Below are positions 50,951 through 59,612 of a stretch of DNA of 64,000 nt, one piece after another. The DNA is from Segatella copri. GTDB taxonomy: Bacteria > Bacteroidota > Bacteroidia > Bacteroidales > Bacteroidaceae. The notes under the pieces were generated by a model. The model was not told where the DNA came from. It made no database searches and worked only from the letters and a program-made list of their open reading frames with translations. The stretch covers positions 1 through 64,000 of the forward strand of contig NZ_JAHOEA010000015.1 of NCBI RefSeq assembly GCF_019127135.1, in the 5' to 3' direction. Every line of letters begins with the position of its first letter. The stretch's first letter is position 1. Both the position numbers and the translations under genes were made by a program.

Positions 50951-51772
50951 ATGATGGAAAATCAGGCAAGACAATATAGTAATGAGGAGCTGAGAGCCCG
51001 GTTTAATCCCGAAGGTTCCCAGTTGTGGAAGCATCAGCAGAGGATGGTAGAGCTGCTGCTGGCTTTTGATGCCATCTGCAAGCGCCATCACATCCGTTAC
51101 TGGCTGATAGGCGGTACGCTGATAGGTGCAGCCCGCCATCAGGGTTTTATTCCCTGGGATGATGACATGGATGTGCAGATGCTGCGGGAGGATTATCTGA
51201 AGATGATAGAGATTCTGCCCCGAGAACTGGACGGGACGATGGCGCTGCAATGCAGACAGACGGATGAAAACTATTTCTTCCAGTATGCCAAGTTGAGAGA
51301 CCGCCGTTCGGTGCTGGATGAGAACAACGGCTATGACCGGATTTTCAAGGAGCGGGGCATCTACATAGACATCTTTCCTATCGACAAGCATCCCAAATGG
51401 TTGCAGCGGCTGTCGATGCAGACCATCGGACACACCTATAAGATATTGAAGCGGAAGGATCTGAAGAATGAGGTGATTATCGGCAAGGTGATGCGCTGGG
51501 TGCATCTGAATGAACGGGTGATTTATCCGGTGATGAGGGGCATCGCCAAACTGACCGGTGGTGCTTATCTGGATGCTTTCGGTGTGCCTTTTGTCGTAGA
51601 GCGCCATCTGGAAGACATCTTCCCGCTGACTACCCTGGAGTTTGAGGGGCATCAGATGCCTGTGCCGGGCAACTACGACAAGGTGCTGACCGACCAATAT
51701 GGCAACTATATGCAGTTGCCGGATCTGGACAAGGTGAATCTGCACGTCGGCAAGTTGGAGTTCAAATCATGA
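50951..51772 (+). CDS. LicD-family phosphotransferase
   Basis: A 273-residue LicD protein. RYWLIGGTLIGAARHQGFIP followed by WDDDMDV is the nucleotidyltransferase-fold signature with metal-binding Asp residues. LicD enzymes move phosphocholine or polyol phosphates from CDP-linked donors onto glycans. It starts 7 bp after the flippase. The TarI-like and SDR genes nearby could make its CDP-activated donor. Confidence 0.88.
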   Translation: MMENQARQYSNEELRARFNPEGSQLWKHQQRMVELLLAFDAICKRHHIRYWLIGGTLIGAARHQGFIPWDDDMDVQMLREDYLKMIEILPRELDGTMALQCRQTDENYFFQYAKLRDRRSVLDENNGYDRIFKERGIYIDIFPIDKHPKWLQRLSMQTIGHTYKILKRKDLKNEVIIGKVMRWVHLNERVIYPVMRGIAKLTGGAYLDAFGVPFVVERHLEDIFPLTTLEFEGHQMPVPGNYDKVLTDQYGNYMQLPDLDKVNLHVGKLEFKS

Positions 51773-51788
51773 ACCAGTTATAAATGGA

Positions 51789-51830
51789 AAATTCCAGCAA
51801 CTAAAGCGATTGCTTGAGTTGCTGGAATTT
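51789..51830. terminator. bidirectional terminator between convergent genes
   Basis: AAATTCCAGCAACT and AGTTGCTGGAATTT form a perfect 14-bp stem. The minus-strand gene's stop codon lies inside the loop. Confidence 0.88.
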
Positions 51831-52718
51831 TTGTTGGCAGTGCTGTTTATAGCTGTAACCGAACCATTTGCGCTGGTATTTTCTATAGGTATAGATGGTG
51901 CAGAATCTGAGGGAATCGAAGAGGGAATGTCTGCCCACCTCATAGATGGTAGGCGGAATCCTGACAAAATACAGGTCTGCCACCGTATCGAAAGCCGAGA
52001 AAGCCTTTACCCCCGGCAGACTCAGCAGCCATTCCTCAGCCATGAACCGGTTGTGCAGCTTGGTATCTTCGTCTAGGGCAGGGAGCGTTCTGAAATAAGA
52101 CGCCTTCGCCCACCAGAAGTTGCCGGCATACATCTTGTTCCTGAAAGGAGGGAAGAGATAGCTTCCGTAGGTATCATATCCCGCTTCCAGGGTGTTGACA
52201 GCCACTTTCCACTGGTTCATCAGGAAATATTCCATCATTCTTCTCCATGCCACAATCTTATCCACGAATCCCTTGAATTCCCTGTCTTCCTGATGCAGGG
52301 TAGTCTGATAGGTGATTCCCTTGGTATGGAAATAGTAGAAGAGGAAGTCTTCGTGCTGCGATTTCTCATACATATAGTCGAGTGCCGGAAATTCGAATCG
52401 CTGTGGATTGGTGGTCTTGGAAACAAATTCTATCTTATCTGCCGCATATTGTCGCAGGATATCTTCTAATTCCATGATGTCTTCGTTGTTTCTGGCGATA
52501 CAGCTGATATAGAGACGGTTGCTAGCCTCGAGCAGTCCGCTGTCGGCGAGATGCTGCATCTGTTCCCTTACCATCTCTTTCCAGTTGGCGTCGCAGAAGA
52601 TATGGTAGATGCCGTAGATGGGAGTAGAACAGGCTGGAGTATGGCTCCAGGACGACAGGTCCTTGCGCTCGTATATTCCCAATGTACTCTTGTATATTCT
52701 CTTTAGAATGGATGTCAT
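51801..52718 (-). CDS. probable glycosyltransferase-like protein, surface-glycan locus
   Basis: A 305-residue cytoplasmic protein. Motifs such as YHIFCDANWKEMVREQMQHL, DFLFYYFHTKGITY and YGSYLFPPF then AGNFWWAKASYF recall uncharacterised capsule-locus proteins of GT-A-like fold. No clear DxD is seen, so the catalytic role is uncertain. It is the last gene of a four-gene minus-strand unit with the SDR, TarI-like and DUF6080-like genes. Confidence 0.5.
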   Translation of the reverse strand: MTSILKRIYKSTLGIYERKDLSSWSHTPACSTPIYGIYHIFCDANWKEMVREQMQHLADSGLLEASNRLYISCIARNNEDIMELEDILRQYAADKIEFVSKTTNPQRFEFPALDYMYEKSQHEDFLFYYFHTKGITYQTTLHQEDREFKGFVDKIVAWRRMMEYFLMNQWKVAVNTLEAGYDTYGSYLFPPFRNKMYAGNFWWAKASYFRTLPALDEDTKLHNRFMAEEWLLSLPGVKAFSAFDTVADLYFVRIPPTIYEVGRHSLFDSLRFCTIYTYRKYQRKWFGYSYKQHCQQKFQQLKQSL

Positions 52719-52736
52719 GATGCTGATGGATGCTTT

Positions 52737-53822
52737 TTAATGAGATGCAGATGATGCTTTCAAGGAATTGATGAGACGCTGGAACATGGTTTTCATGTCG
52801 TATCTTGGCGTCCAGCCGAGCTGATGCACCTTGCTGCAGGACAGACGGAGCCGGGTCATCGGAGAATAGCCCATGCCTTCTTTCAGCTGGATAACCGGCT
52901 GGATATCCGGATTGAAGGTGTTGCAGAGGAACTTCGCCATATCGATGATGGAAATATAGGTTGACTCGTTGGCAACATTGTATGCCTCGCCGTCTTCACC
53001 CTTCAGCAGGATAAAAAGGATTGCCTCGATGGCATCAACCGTATAGCAGTAGCAGCGGCTCAGTTCACCGGTGGTATGGAGAACGATGTCTTCTCCGGCA
53101 ATGATGTTGCGGGCAAACTGTGCGAAGACGCGGTTGTCATCTGCTGTAACTCCTGCTCCGAAGGTCTGGGCGAGGCGGGCTGTCTTGACATGCACCCCAT
53201 ATTCGCGGGCATAGGCATGGCAGAGACATTCGGCTGCTCTCTTGGCTACGGGATAGCTGCTGCGGGTATCTGAAAGATGGATGTAGCCCTGCTCTTCCTC
53301 GCTGAGCGGATGGGAATCATCATAGATGCTTCCATATACCTCCAGGGATGAAACATTGACGATAGAGGCGGTGTTCTGTAGAAGGGCGAAACGCAGGAGC
53401 TGGGCTGTGCCGTCGAAATCGGTCATCATGGTTTCTACCGGCTTGCTGACAAAGTATTGGGATGCAGTAGGACTGGCAAAATGCACCAGATAATCGATGT
53501 GAACCTCCTGCGGCATCTCCTCTGTCTTGCTGAAATCATGCTTCAGGATCACGATGTTCTTGCCCAAAACCTCTGCAGAATGGGCATCTTCCTGAGGATG
53601 ACCCAGTACCTGCTGCGCCTTTTCTTCGTTTCTTACGAAGCATACGATGGTCAGGTTCAGTCCGTGCTGTCTGTCGAGTTCTTCCAGGCAATGAACCATG
53701 CAGGAGCCCAGTAAGCCCGTAGCTCCCGTAATGCCGATGGTCTTGTTTCTCAGTTGTCCGTAAAGCGGAAAGTTTTTGGCAAAGTCTTTCCAGTCTTCCA
53801 GTTCTATTTCGTTATGTTTCAT
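52737..53822 (-). CDS. extended SDR, NAD-dependent epimerase/dehydratase
   Basis: A 361-residue Rossmann enzyme. IGITGATGLLGSCM is the GxxGxxG cofactor loop and SSYPVAKRAAE holds the catalytic Tyr-x3-Lys. Similar to UDP-sugar epimerases and decarboxylases. The ATG at 53822 is chosen: it follows an AGAGAAG stretch and avoids overlap with the upstream gene, whereas the longer frame (to 53867) would overlap it by 29 bases. Next to a TarI-like gene it may supply a reduced sugar phosphate or modified sugar; the product is unknown. Confidence 0.8.
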   Translation of the reverse strand: MKHNEIELEDWKDFAKNFPLYGQLRNKTIGITGATGLLGSCMVHCLEELDRQHGLNLTIVCFVRNEEKAQQVLGHPQEDAHSAEVLGKNIVILKHDFSKTEEMPQEVHIDYLVHFASPTASQYFVSKPVETMMTDFDGTAQLLRFALLQNTASIVNVSSLEVYGSIYDDSHPLSEEEQGYIHLSDTRSSYPVAKRAAECLCHAYAREYGVHVKTARLAQTFGAGVTADDNRVFAQFARNIIAGEDIVLHTTGELSRCYCYTVDAIEAILFILLKGEDGEAYNVANESTYISIIDMAKFLCNTFNPDIQPVIQLKEGMGYSPMTRLRLSCSKVHQLGWTPRYDMKTMFQRLINSLKASSASH

Positions 53823-53838
53823 ATCTTCTCTATCTTTA

Positions 53839-54558
53839 TCAGAAACCGAAAATCTGCTGGTTCTCATGTACCGTTACCATGGCACGGAACACAAAGAAAT
53901 CGGTTGGTGTTGTAATCTTGATGTTCTCCATCGGACCGATGATGGTACCGAGTTTATAGCCGTAGTGGCTCATCATCGTACAGGAATCGATGAAGTTGTG
54001 TCTGCCTTCTTCAATCGCCTTGCGGTGTGAAGAGAGGATGTCTTTCAGTCGGAAACTCTGTGGTGCTCTGGCAATCAGAGAATTGTCGCGTTCCGGAATT
54101 TCCAACGAGTTGTCTTCCTGTTTTACGATGAAAGTCTCTGTGGCTGGTATACAGGTGATGCAGGAGCCGCATTCTTCCACCTTTCGGATATTGTCTGTAA
54201 TGGTTTCCTCGGTGATGAGTGGGCGTACGCCGTCATGAATGAGCACGTTGGCATCTCTGCCGCCGGCAAATTCCTCGGCAGCACAGAGTCCGTGATAGAT
54301 GGAATCCTGTCCGCTGTTGCCACCCGGTACAATCTTCACCACCTTGCTGATTTCGAACTTGCGTATCATCTTCTCCAGAAAAGGAATCCATGATTCGATG
54401 CAGGCTACGACGATGCCATCTATCTCCGGATGATTGTCGAACAATTCCAAAGTATAGATGATGATAGGTTTGCCATTCAGTTCCAGAAACTGCTTAGGTC
54501 TTGATTTGGTGTGCATTCTGAGGCCGGAGCCTCCTGCAAAGATGACTGCTATGTTCAT
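53839..54558 (-). CDS. IspD/TarI-family cytidylyltransferase
   Basis: A 239-residue nucleotidyltransferase. IFAGGSGLRMHTKSRPKQFL is the CTP-binding signature; VLIHDGVRPLITEETI is the usual catalytic-site region. The segment KPIIIYTLELFDNHPEIDGI then VVACIESWI is closer to TarI/Bcs1-type ribitol-phosphate cytidylyltransferases than to housekeeping IspD. With the SDR 16 bp downstream and LicD nearby, a CDP-ribitol or similar CDP-polyol pathway for surface glycan decoration is plausible. A role as the cell's IspD cannot be excluded. Confidence 0.75.
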   Translation of the reverse strand: MNIAVIFAGGSGLRMHTKSRPKQFLELNGKPIIIYTLELFDNHPEIDGIVVACIESWIPFLEKMIRKFEISKVVKIVPGGNSGQDSIYHGLCAAEEFAGGRDANVLIHDGVRPLITEETITDNIRKVEECGSCITCIPATETFIVKQEDNSLEIPERDNSLIARAPQSFRLKDILSSHRKAIEEGRHNFIDSCTMMSHYGYKLGTIIGPMENIKITTPTDFFVFRAMVTVHENQQIFGF

Positions 54559-54609
54559 AAGATTCCTTTTTTAGAGAGTTATTATAAAGAATGGGGCTTT
54601 TTGGGCCGC

Positions 54610-55968
54610 TTATTTCATGACCTGGGTTGCCTGGTCTGACATGTAGGTGAACAGCCAGTAGCCATTCCATGCCCAGAGATACAGGGTGAGTAACCAGCAG
54701 AAATATCTCAGGATAACCTGTTTGCCCGGTGTGAGCGTCTTCATCAGATAGGCGATGGCAATAGGAATGATGAATATCCAGTGGCAAGCCATGATATACA
54801 TCTCGTTCAGACCGAATCCCATCACAAAATGGATGACGATGTCTAATCCTAGCCAGCTCAGTACCAGGAGGAAGAATTTGTGCCGGATGCCAACCACGAT
54901 GCCGATGATGAACAGCAGCGAGATGATGGCTTCGATGACATAATTGAATGCATAGTTATACTTCACGATGGTAGGGCGGTTTACGCACATATCGTCCAGG
55001 AGATAAGAGTCGTGGAGCTGGATGGATTCTCCCATCATGTTGTGAATCAGGGCATCGGTCCTGGAAGTTGACGTATCGGTCCATTTCCAGAATCCCTCCT
55101 GCTTCATCGGTTCTCCGGTATGTGCCAGAACCCAGGCATGATGGATGGAATCCTTGCGCTGCTGTTCCGGGTCTTTGGCATGTGCCTTTACCTCAATCTG
55201 CTTGTCTGCATGAAACTGGGGCTCCCTTACCTCCGTATAGATAAGATAGGCAGTAGTTACCAGCAGGATGGCTGGCAGAATCATAGCCACGAGATTCTTA
55301 GGGGCAAAGACCTTCCTGCCGTTGGTAAACCAGGCTGCCAGATAGGTCTTGGCAATGTTGCTGAGGGTGACTCCTCCGGTCAGGAAACTGAGGATGCCGA
55401 TGGTCCAGGCAGACAGTTGGCGTCTCTCCTTCATCGCCATGCCTGCCAGATACAGCGTCATGGTCAGCATGAGGAGCGACCAGCAGAAGTGGTCCGGTAC
55501 CAGCATGGATACCATCACCATACCGAAGGAATAGAGCATGGCAGAGAAAAGAATGCAGTCTTTCTTCTTCAGTTCTATGATTTCCCGGAAGATGCGGTAT
55601 ACGAAGATGAAGGAATAGAAGGCGCTTGCTATGAGCAGGATTGCCATGAATATCATCGCATAGTTGGTATCGCCCGAAGATATCAGTTCCTTATTGATGA
55701 GATAGAAGGGATAAAGGATGACAGCAAAGAGCGGATGGCGCGGAATCTCGAAATAGAGTTTGCCATTCGACATAAAGATATACGACCATGCATCAAAGCC
55801 GGATACATGGAAGGTTTTGGCGAATAACTGCCAGAAGCTGACGTGGTGCGCTCTGAGGAAAAGGTTGCCGTATTTGTAGAAGAACAACCCGTTGAGCAGT
55901 ACGAATACCAATAGAGCCACGAGGCCCGGTATCCTTTCTTCTTTCTTTATTTTAAAAATATTCTTCAT
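54610..55968 (-). CDS. DUF6080-like polytopic membrane protein
   Basis: A 452-residue protein with about ten membrane helices. It opens MKNIFKIKKEERIPGLVALL and has HDSYLLDDMCVNRPTIVKYN in a soluble loop. It resembles DUF6080 proteins of Bacteroidales surface-glycan loci, which look like GT-C transferases or related lipid-linked glycan enzymes. A paralogue with the same order of motifs is at 57613-59091. Function unknown. Confidence 0.55.
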   Translation of the reverse strand: MKNIFKIKKEERIPGLVALLVFVLLNGLFFYKYGNLFLRAHHVSFWQLFAKTFHVSGFDAWSYIFMSNGKLYFEIPRHPLFAVILYPFYLINKELISSGDTNYAMIFMAILLIASAFYSFIFVYRIFREIIELKKKDCILFSAMLYSFGMVMVSMLVPDHFCWSLLMLTMTLYLAGMAMKERRQLSAWTIGILSFLTGGVTLSNIAKTYLAAWFTNGRKVFAPKNLVAMILPAILLVTTAYLIYTEVREPQFHADKQIEVKAHAKDPEQQRKDSIHHAWVLAHTGEPMKQEGFWKWTDTSTSRTDALIHNMMGESIQLHDSYLLDDMCVNRPTIVKYNYAFNYVIEAIISLLFIIGIVVGIRHKFFLLVLSWLGLDIVIHFVMGFGLNEMYIMACHWIFIIPIAIAYLMKTLTPGKQVILRYFCWLLTLYLWAWNGYWLFTYMSDQATQVMK

Positions 55969-56129
55969 TGTCTTATTCTTATTTTGGGTGCAAAGTTAGT
56001 GTAAAAAATTGATTGTGAGAAGAAAAATGAGGAAATATTTCGTTTTGTCTGGTTTTTGTGGCGGTTTTATTTGGCGTTGTCTTCTTTTTAAGTTATCTTT
56101 GCAGAGGTATAGTACTGAATTTGCTAGTA

Positions 56130-56336
56130 AGCTCCACACGCCCTGAAAGGGCAGAAGCTCCTAGCCCAGGGCAACACCCTGGGTTTTTATGGGCGCAAAC
56201 TTGTCGCCCTGTAAGGGCAAAAGCTTTAAAGAACTAGTCAATTTACAAGGCTTTTGCCCTTACAGGGCGCCTTGCTGGTTGCTGTTTATACCCAGGGTGT
56301 TGCCCTGGGCTAGGAGCTTTTGGGCCTTCAGCCCGT
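56130..56336. repeat. 207-bp nested palindromic repeat, full copy
   Basis: Outer arms 56155-56184 and 56290-56319 are perfectly complementary over 30 bp (AAGCTCCTAGCCCAGGGCAA and on). Inner arms 56205-56224 and 56250-56269 match over 20 bp (CGCCCTGTAAGGGCAAAAGC). Partial copies occur at 41631-41666 and 60774-60806. The element fills the gap between divergent genes; 55969-56129 otherwise shows nothing I can name. It looks like a dispersed REP/MITE-type family. Confidence 0.88.
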
Positions 56337-56404
56337 TCTTAAACCACTTGTGAAAGTTCAGTATGGTATATTGAGTTGGCTAATGATGTAAATAAGAAAT
56401 ATAT

Positions 56405-57430
56405 ATGAAACAACCAGCTAAGATTGATGTCGCCGTATTGATGCTCTTCTTCAATCGTCCCGACAATTTTCAGAAAGTGTTCGACGAGGTGAAGAAGGCT
56501 CGTCCCGCCAAGTTGTTCCTTTATCAGGATGGAGCAAGGGGCGAACGTGACGTGCCGGGTATCGAGGCTTGCCGTCAGATTGCATCAGATGAGAATATTG
56601 ATTGGGAGTGCGAGGTTCACCGCTCTTATCAGACAAAGAACCAGGGATGCGACCCATCGGAGTATCTCTCCCAGAAATGGGCTTTCTCGATGGTAGACAA
56701 GTGTATCGTACTGGAAGATGACGATGTGCCGAGCCAGTCGTTCTTCCCTTTCTGCAAGGAGATGCTCGACCGCTATGAGCACGATGAACGCATCGCCATG
56801 ATTGCCGGATTCAATGAGGATGAGATAACGCCCGATTGCGAGGACAGCTATTTCTTTACCTCTATCTTCGCTATCTGGGGATGGGCTTCCTGGCGGCGCG
56901 TGGTGGATAAATGGGAGGGTGACTATGCCTTCCTGCGCGACAAGCAGGCTATGCAGCGTCTGCAGTCGCTGGTGAAGCAGCGCGGATACCGCAAGGATTT
57001 CATTCCGATGTGCCGGGATCATGCCCATAGCGGCAAGGAGTTTTATGAGAGTATATTCTGGGCTTCGATGCTGCTGAATTCCAGTCTGGCTATCATGCCA
57101 TCCAGGAATCTCATCAACAATCTGGGTCTCTCTGCAGATTCTACCCATTTTGCGGGTAGCATGAAGACCACCCCGAAAGCTTACCGCCGTATCTTCACGA
57201 TGAAGCGCCATGAACTGGAGTTTCCGCTGAAACATCCTAAATATGTGGTGGAAAACGTAGATTTCAAGGAACGGTTGTACAAGACCAATGCCTGGGGACA
57301 TCCGCTCATCAAGATGTCGCGCTCTCTGGAGGAACTGCTGCTGAACTTGCGCTATGGCAATTTCTCGGGTATCTTCAAGGCAATGGGGCGCCGCTGGCGC
57401 AAAATGCTGGGAAGTGATAAGCACGTTTAA
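56405..57430 (+). CDS. GT-A-type glycosyltransferase
   Basis: A 341-residue protein. AVLMLFFNRPDNFQKVFDEV opens the fold, and CIVLEDDDVPSQSFF carries the DDD metal-binding motif typical of GT2-like enzymes. WGWASWRRVVDKWEGDY is a recurring signature of this branch, sometimes annotated as hemolysin-activation or nucleotide-diphospho-sugar transferase. It stands alone on the plus strand amid minus-strand genes, preceded by the 56130 repeat. Confidence 0.78.
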   Translation: MKQPAKIDVAVLMLFFNRPDNFQKVFDEVKKARPAKLFLYQDGARGERDVPGIEACRQIASDENIDWECEVHRSYQTKNQGCDPSEYLSQKWAFSMVDKCIVLEDDDVPSQSFFPFCKEMLDRYEHDERIAMIAGFNEDEITPDCEDSYFFTSIFAIWGWASWRRVVDKWEGDYAFLRDKQAMQRLQSLVKQRGYRKDFIPMCRDHAHSGKEFYESIFWASMLLNSSLAIMPSRNLINNLGLSADSTHFAGSMKTTPKAYRRIFTMKRHELEFPLKHPKYVVENVDFKERLYKTNAWGHPLIKMSRSLEELLLNLRYGNFSGIFKAMGRRWRKMLGSDKHV

Positions 57431-57457
57431 TCGCAGACTCAAGTTTCGCAAGTTCAG

Positions 57458-57600
57458 AAGTTAAAGGAGTTAAAGAAGTTAAAGAAGTTATCACTCCCTA
57501 CGGTCGTTCGGGAAGTTAAGAGACAATAGTCTTCTAGCTTAAACTTAGGACATTTGTCCCTTAACTTCCCTCTAACTTCCCTTAACTTCCCCACATGCGA
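57458..57600. repeat. 9-bp tandem repeats and inverted AAGTTA/TAACTT runs
   Basis: AGTTAAAGA-type units repeat at about 57460-57490; further on CCCTTAACTTCCC recurs (57551-57593) as the complement of GGGAAGTTAAG at about 57510. The gap lies between convergent genes, so the dyad may serve as a terminator. Confidence 0.55.
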
Positions 57601-57612
57601 AAGATCTTTTAT

Positions 57613-59091
57613 TTAGCAGAAATATCCGATAATCAGGATGCCGTTATATATCAGCAGGAAGAGTCCTATGGTGAGCAACAGACTCTTCAGACAGAGGCTG
57701 TAGCGCTGATGCCTGGTTTCTTTCAGAAGGAAACCGATGGCGATAGGGAGGGCATATATCCAATGGCCTGACATGATATATACTTCGTTGAGACCGAATC
57801 CGAGTCCGATATGTAGCAGCATGTCGAGGCCGAAATACGACATGACCAGCCAGAGATACCTGCTCTTTCTGCCAGCCCAGATGCCGGCAAGGAACAGGAT
57901 GATGATAAGTGCCTCTACGATATAGTTGAAGGCATATCGGTAGTTGACGAACATCGGGCGGTGGCGCAATTCATCCTGCAGCACGTAATCCTGATGCAGC
58001 TGGATAGATTCGCCCATCAGGTTCTCTACGATAGACAGGGTTCGGGAACTGGTGGCATCGGTCCAGTTCATGAATTCGCCTTTCATGATAGGGGCACCTT
58101 GCTTAGGTCCTCTTTTCTTTCTGGCTTCATTCCGGGCCAGTTGCTTTGCCTTCTGTATGCTGTCGTTCTTGGCTTTCTGTGCTATTTCTTCAGGCGTAAT
58201 AATCTTCAGACCTCTTTGGATGGAATCTTTTGTCAGCGAATCCTTTATCTGTTTGAGTTGTGCCATACGCTCCTGTCGGGCTTTCTTTTCGGCAGCCTTC
58301 TTGGCTTTCATCTCCTTTCGTGCCATCTCGACAGGCCATACGAAGGTGCGGTATTCCCATCGGCAGAATCCCCATAGCAGGGCTGCTGGCAGGATGACTG
58401 CCAGAAGGAGATATTTAGGGCAGAAGAAACGCTTTCTGTTGACAAAGAGGGCTGAAAAGAAGATTTTCAGACCATTATTGAGTGATGTGCCGGCTGTCAG
58501 AACGAAATATACCACCGTTTGCCATATCTTGAGCGGGTGGTTATGTTTGATTCTGCGTCCGGAGACGTAGAGTGCCAGAATGAGCAGCAGCATGGAGATG
58601 ACGAAGTGGTCGGGCACGATGCAGGTTACCATGACGTAGCCGAAGGAGAAGAACAGCAAGGTGAGAATAGAGGATGTTGCCTTGTCCAGTTCCAGCACTT
58701 CGCGAAAGATTCTCTGCAGGAAAAGGGTGGCATAGAACCCGCAGAACATCTGGATGATTACTGCGATGAAAAGGGCACAGTTGTAACCTGTGAGTTTCAT
58801 CAGTCCCATATTGATGAGGTAAGGGATATACATGTAAAAGGCGAGCAGCGGGTGGCGGTATACATTATATGCCGCATTCCAATCGCTTAATACCCAATAG
58901 GTTAAAGGGTCGAAACCGGATACGCAGAAGTGGCGGATGAAGTTCTTGTAATAGTCATCCGTAACGAGGGTAAAGGTACCGGCATAGCGGGCTATCACTA
59001 CACCGTTCAGTATGGCCAGTGCCAGGAAGATGCCCAGTGCGAGCCATCTTTCCTCTTTCTTGATTTTAAAAATATCGAATATCTTTTTCAT
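57613..59091 (-). CDS. DUF6080-like polytopic membrane protein, second paralogue
   Basis: A 492-residue relative of the protein at 54610-55968: same opening (FKIKKEERWLALGIFLALAI), shared VPDHF motif and shared WTDATSSRT and MGESIQLH segments. It differs by a roughly 75-residue Lys/Ala-rich insertion (EKKARQERMAQLKQIKDSL and onward) in the soluble loop, likely a charged helix. GT-C-like role inferred. It is followed upstream by gtrA-like and acyltransferase genes on the same strand. Confidence 0.55.
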   Translation of the reverse strand: MKKIFDIFKIKKEERWLALGIFLALAILNGVVIARYAGTFTLVTDDYYKNFIRHFCVSGFDPLTYWVLSDWNAAYNVYRHPLLAFYMYIPYLINMGLMKLTGYNCALFIAVIIQMFCGFYATLFLQRIFREVLELDKATSSILTLLFFSFGYVMVTCIVPDHFVISMLLLILALYVSGRRIKHNHPLKIWQTVVYFVLTAGTSLNNGLKIFFSALFVNRKRFFCPKYLLLAVILPAALLWGFCRWEYRTFVWPVEMARKEMKAKKAAEKKARQERMAQLKQIKDSLTKDSIQRGLKIITPEEIAQKAKNDSIQKAKQLARNEARKKRGPKQGAPIMKGEFMNWTDATSSRTLSIVENLMGESIQLHQDYVLQDELRHRPMFVNYRYAFNYIVEALIIILFLAGIWAGRKSRYLWLVMSYFGLDMLLHIGLGFGLNEVYIMSGHWIYALPIAIGFLLKETRHQRYSLCLKSLLLTIGLFLLIYNGILIIGYFC

Positions 59092-59122
59092 ATCTTTTTT
59101 TTATCGTGTTTTGGGAATCCCC

Positions 59123-59533
59123 TTATTTCTTCAGGAAGAACCTTACCAGGAGGAAGTTTACCGGGATGCAGATGCAGAGGGTGGGTATCATAGCCAGTTG
59201 TTTGGCTAGACCCAAGCCTACGAAGAGGTTGAGGCAGAGGGTCTGCATCGAGTAGTTGACGATGTGGGAGAGGGTGAATCCTGCTCCGCGCTTGGCATTC
59301 GCCTTTACCTTGAAGGTATAGCGGGTACTGGCGATGAAATTGAAGATGAAACTCACGATATAGGCGATGGTGTTGGCTGTGGTAGCCAGACTGTGGTCGC
59401 CCATGTTGGGGATGAAATGGGTCAGTGCCGGCATCATAGCCAGGTAGATGACATATTGCAGTACCGTAGCCAGTCCGCCTACGATTCCGAATCTGATGAC
59501 TTCGCCCAGCTTCTCTCGCTTGGCATCATCCAT
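59123..59533 (-). CDS. GtrA-family membrane protein
   Basis: A 136-residue protein with four membrane helices (FGIVGGLATVLQYVIYLAM at the start). GtrA proteins flip lipid-linked sugars or support such transfer. The frame opens further upstream, but the promoter at 59565-59596 would start transcripts at about 59560, leaving the ATG at 59533 as the best start. The family is sure, the substrate unknown. Confidence 0.85.
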   Translation of the reverse strand: MDDAKREKLGEVIRFGIVGGLATVLQYVIYLAMMPALTHFIPNMGDHSLATTANTIAYIVSFIFNFIASTRYTFKVKANAKRGAGFTLSHIVNYSMQTLCLNLFVGLGLAKQLAMIPTLCICIPVNFLLVRFFLKK

Positions 59534-59564
59534 ATTATTTATCTTGTTCTTGATATTCATGTTG

Positions 59565-59596
59565 CAAAAGTACTTCAAAATCTCCAAATTACCAAA
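59565..59596 (-). promoter_or_regulatory. promoter of the GtrA gene
   Basis: Minus strand: TTTG (59596-59593), 20-base spacer, TACTTTTG (59572-59565). It supports the shorter GtrA start. Confidence 0.7.
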
Positions 59597-59612
59597 TATA
59601 TCCTGGTATTAT

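Noticed and set aside
53839..54558. Housekeeping ispD as the first-choice name
   Set aside because: The residues around KPIIIYTLELF and ACIESWI and the neighbouring SDR and LicD genes fit TarI/Bcs1-type enzymes better. The possibility is kept open in the feature entry.
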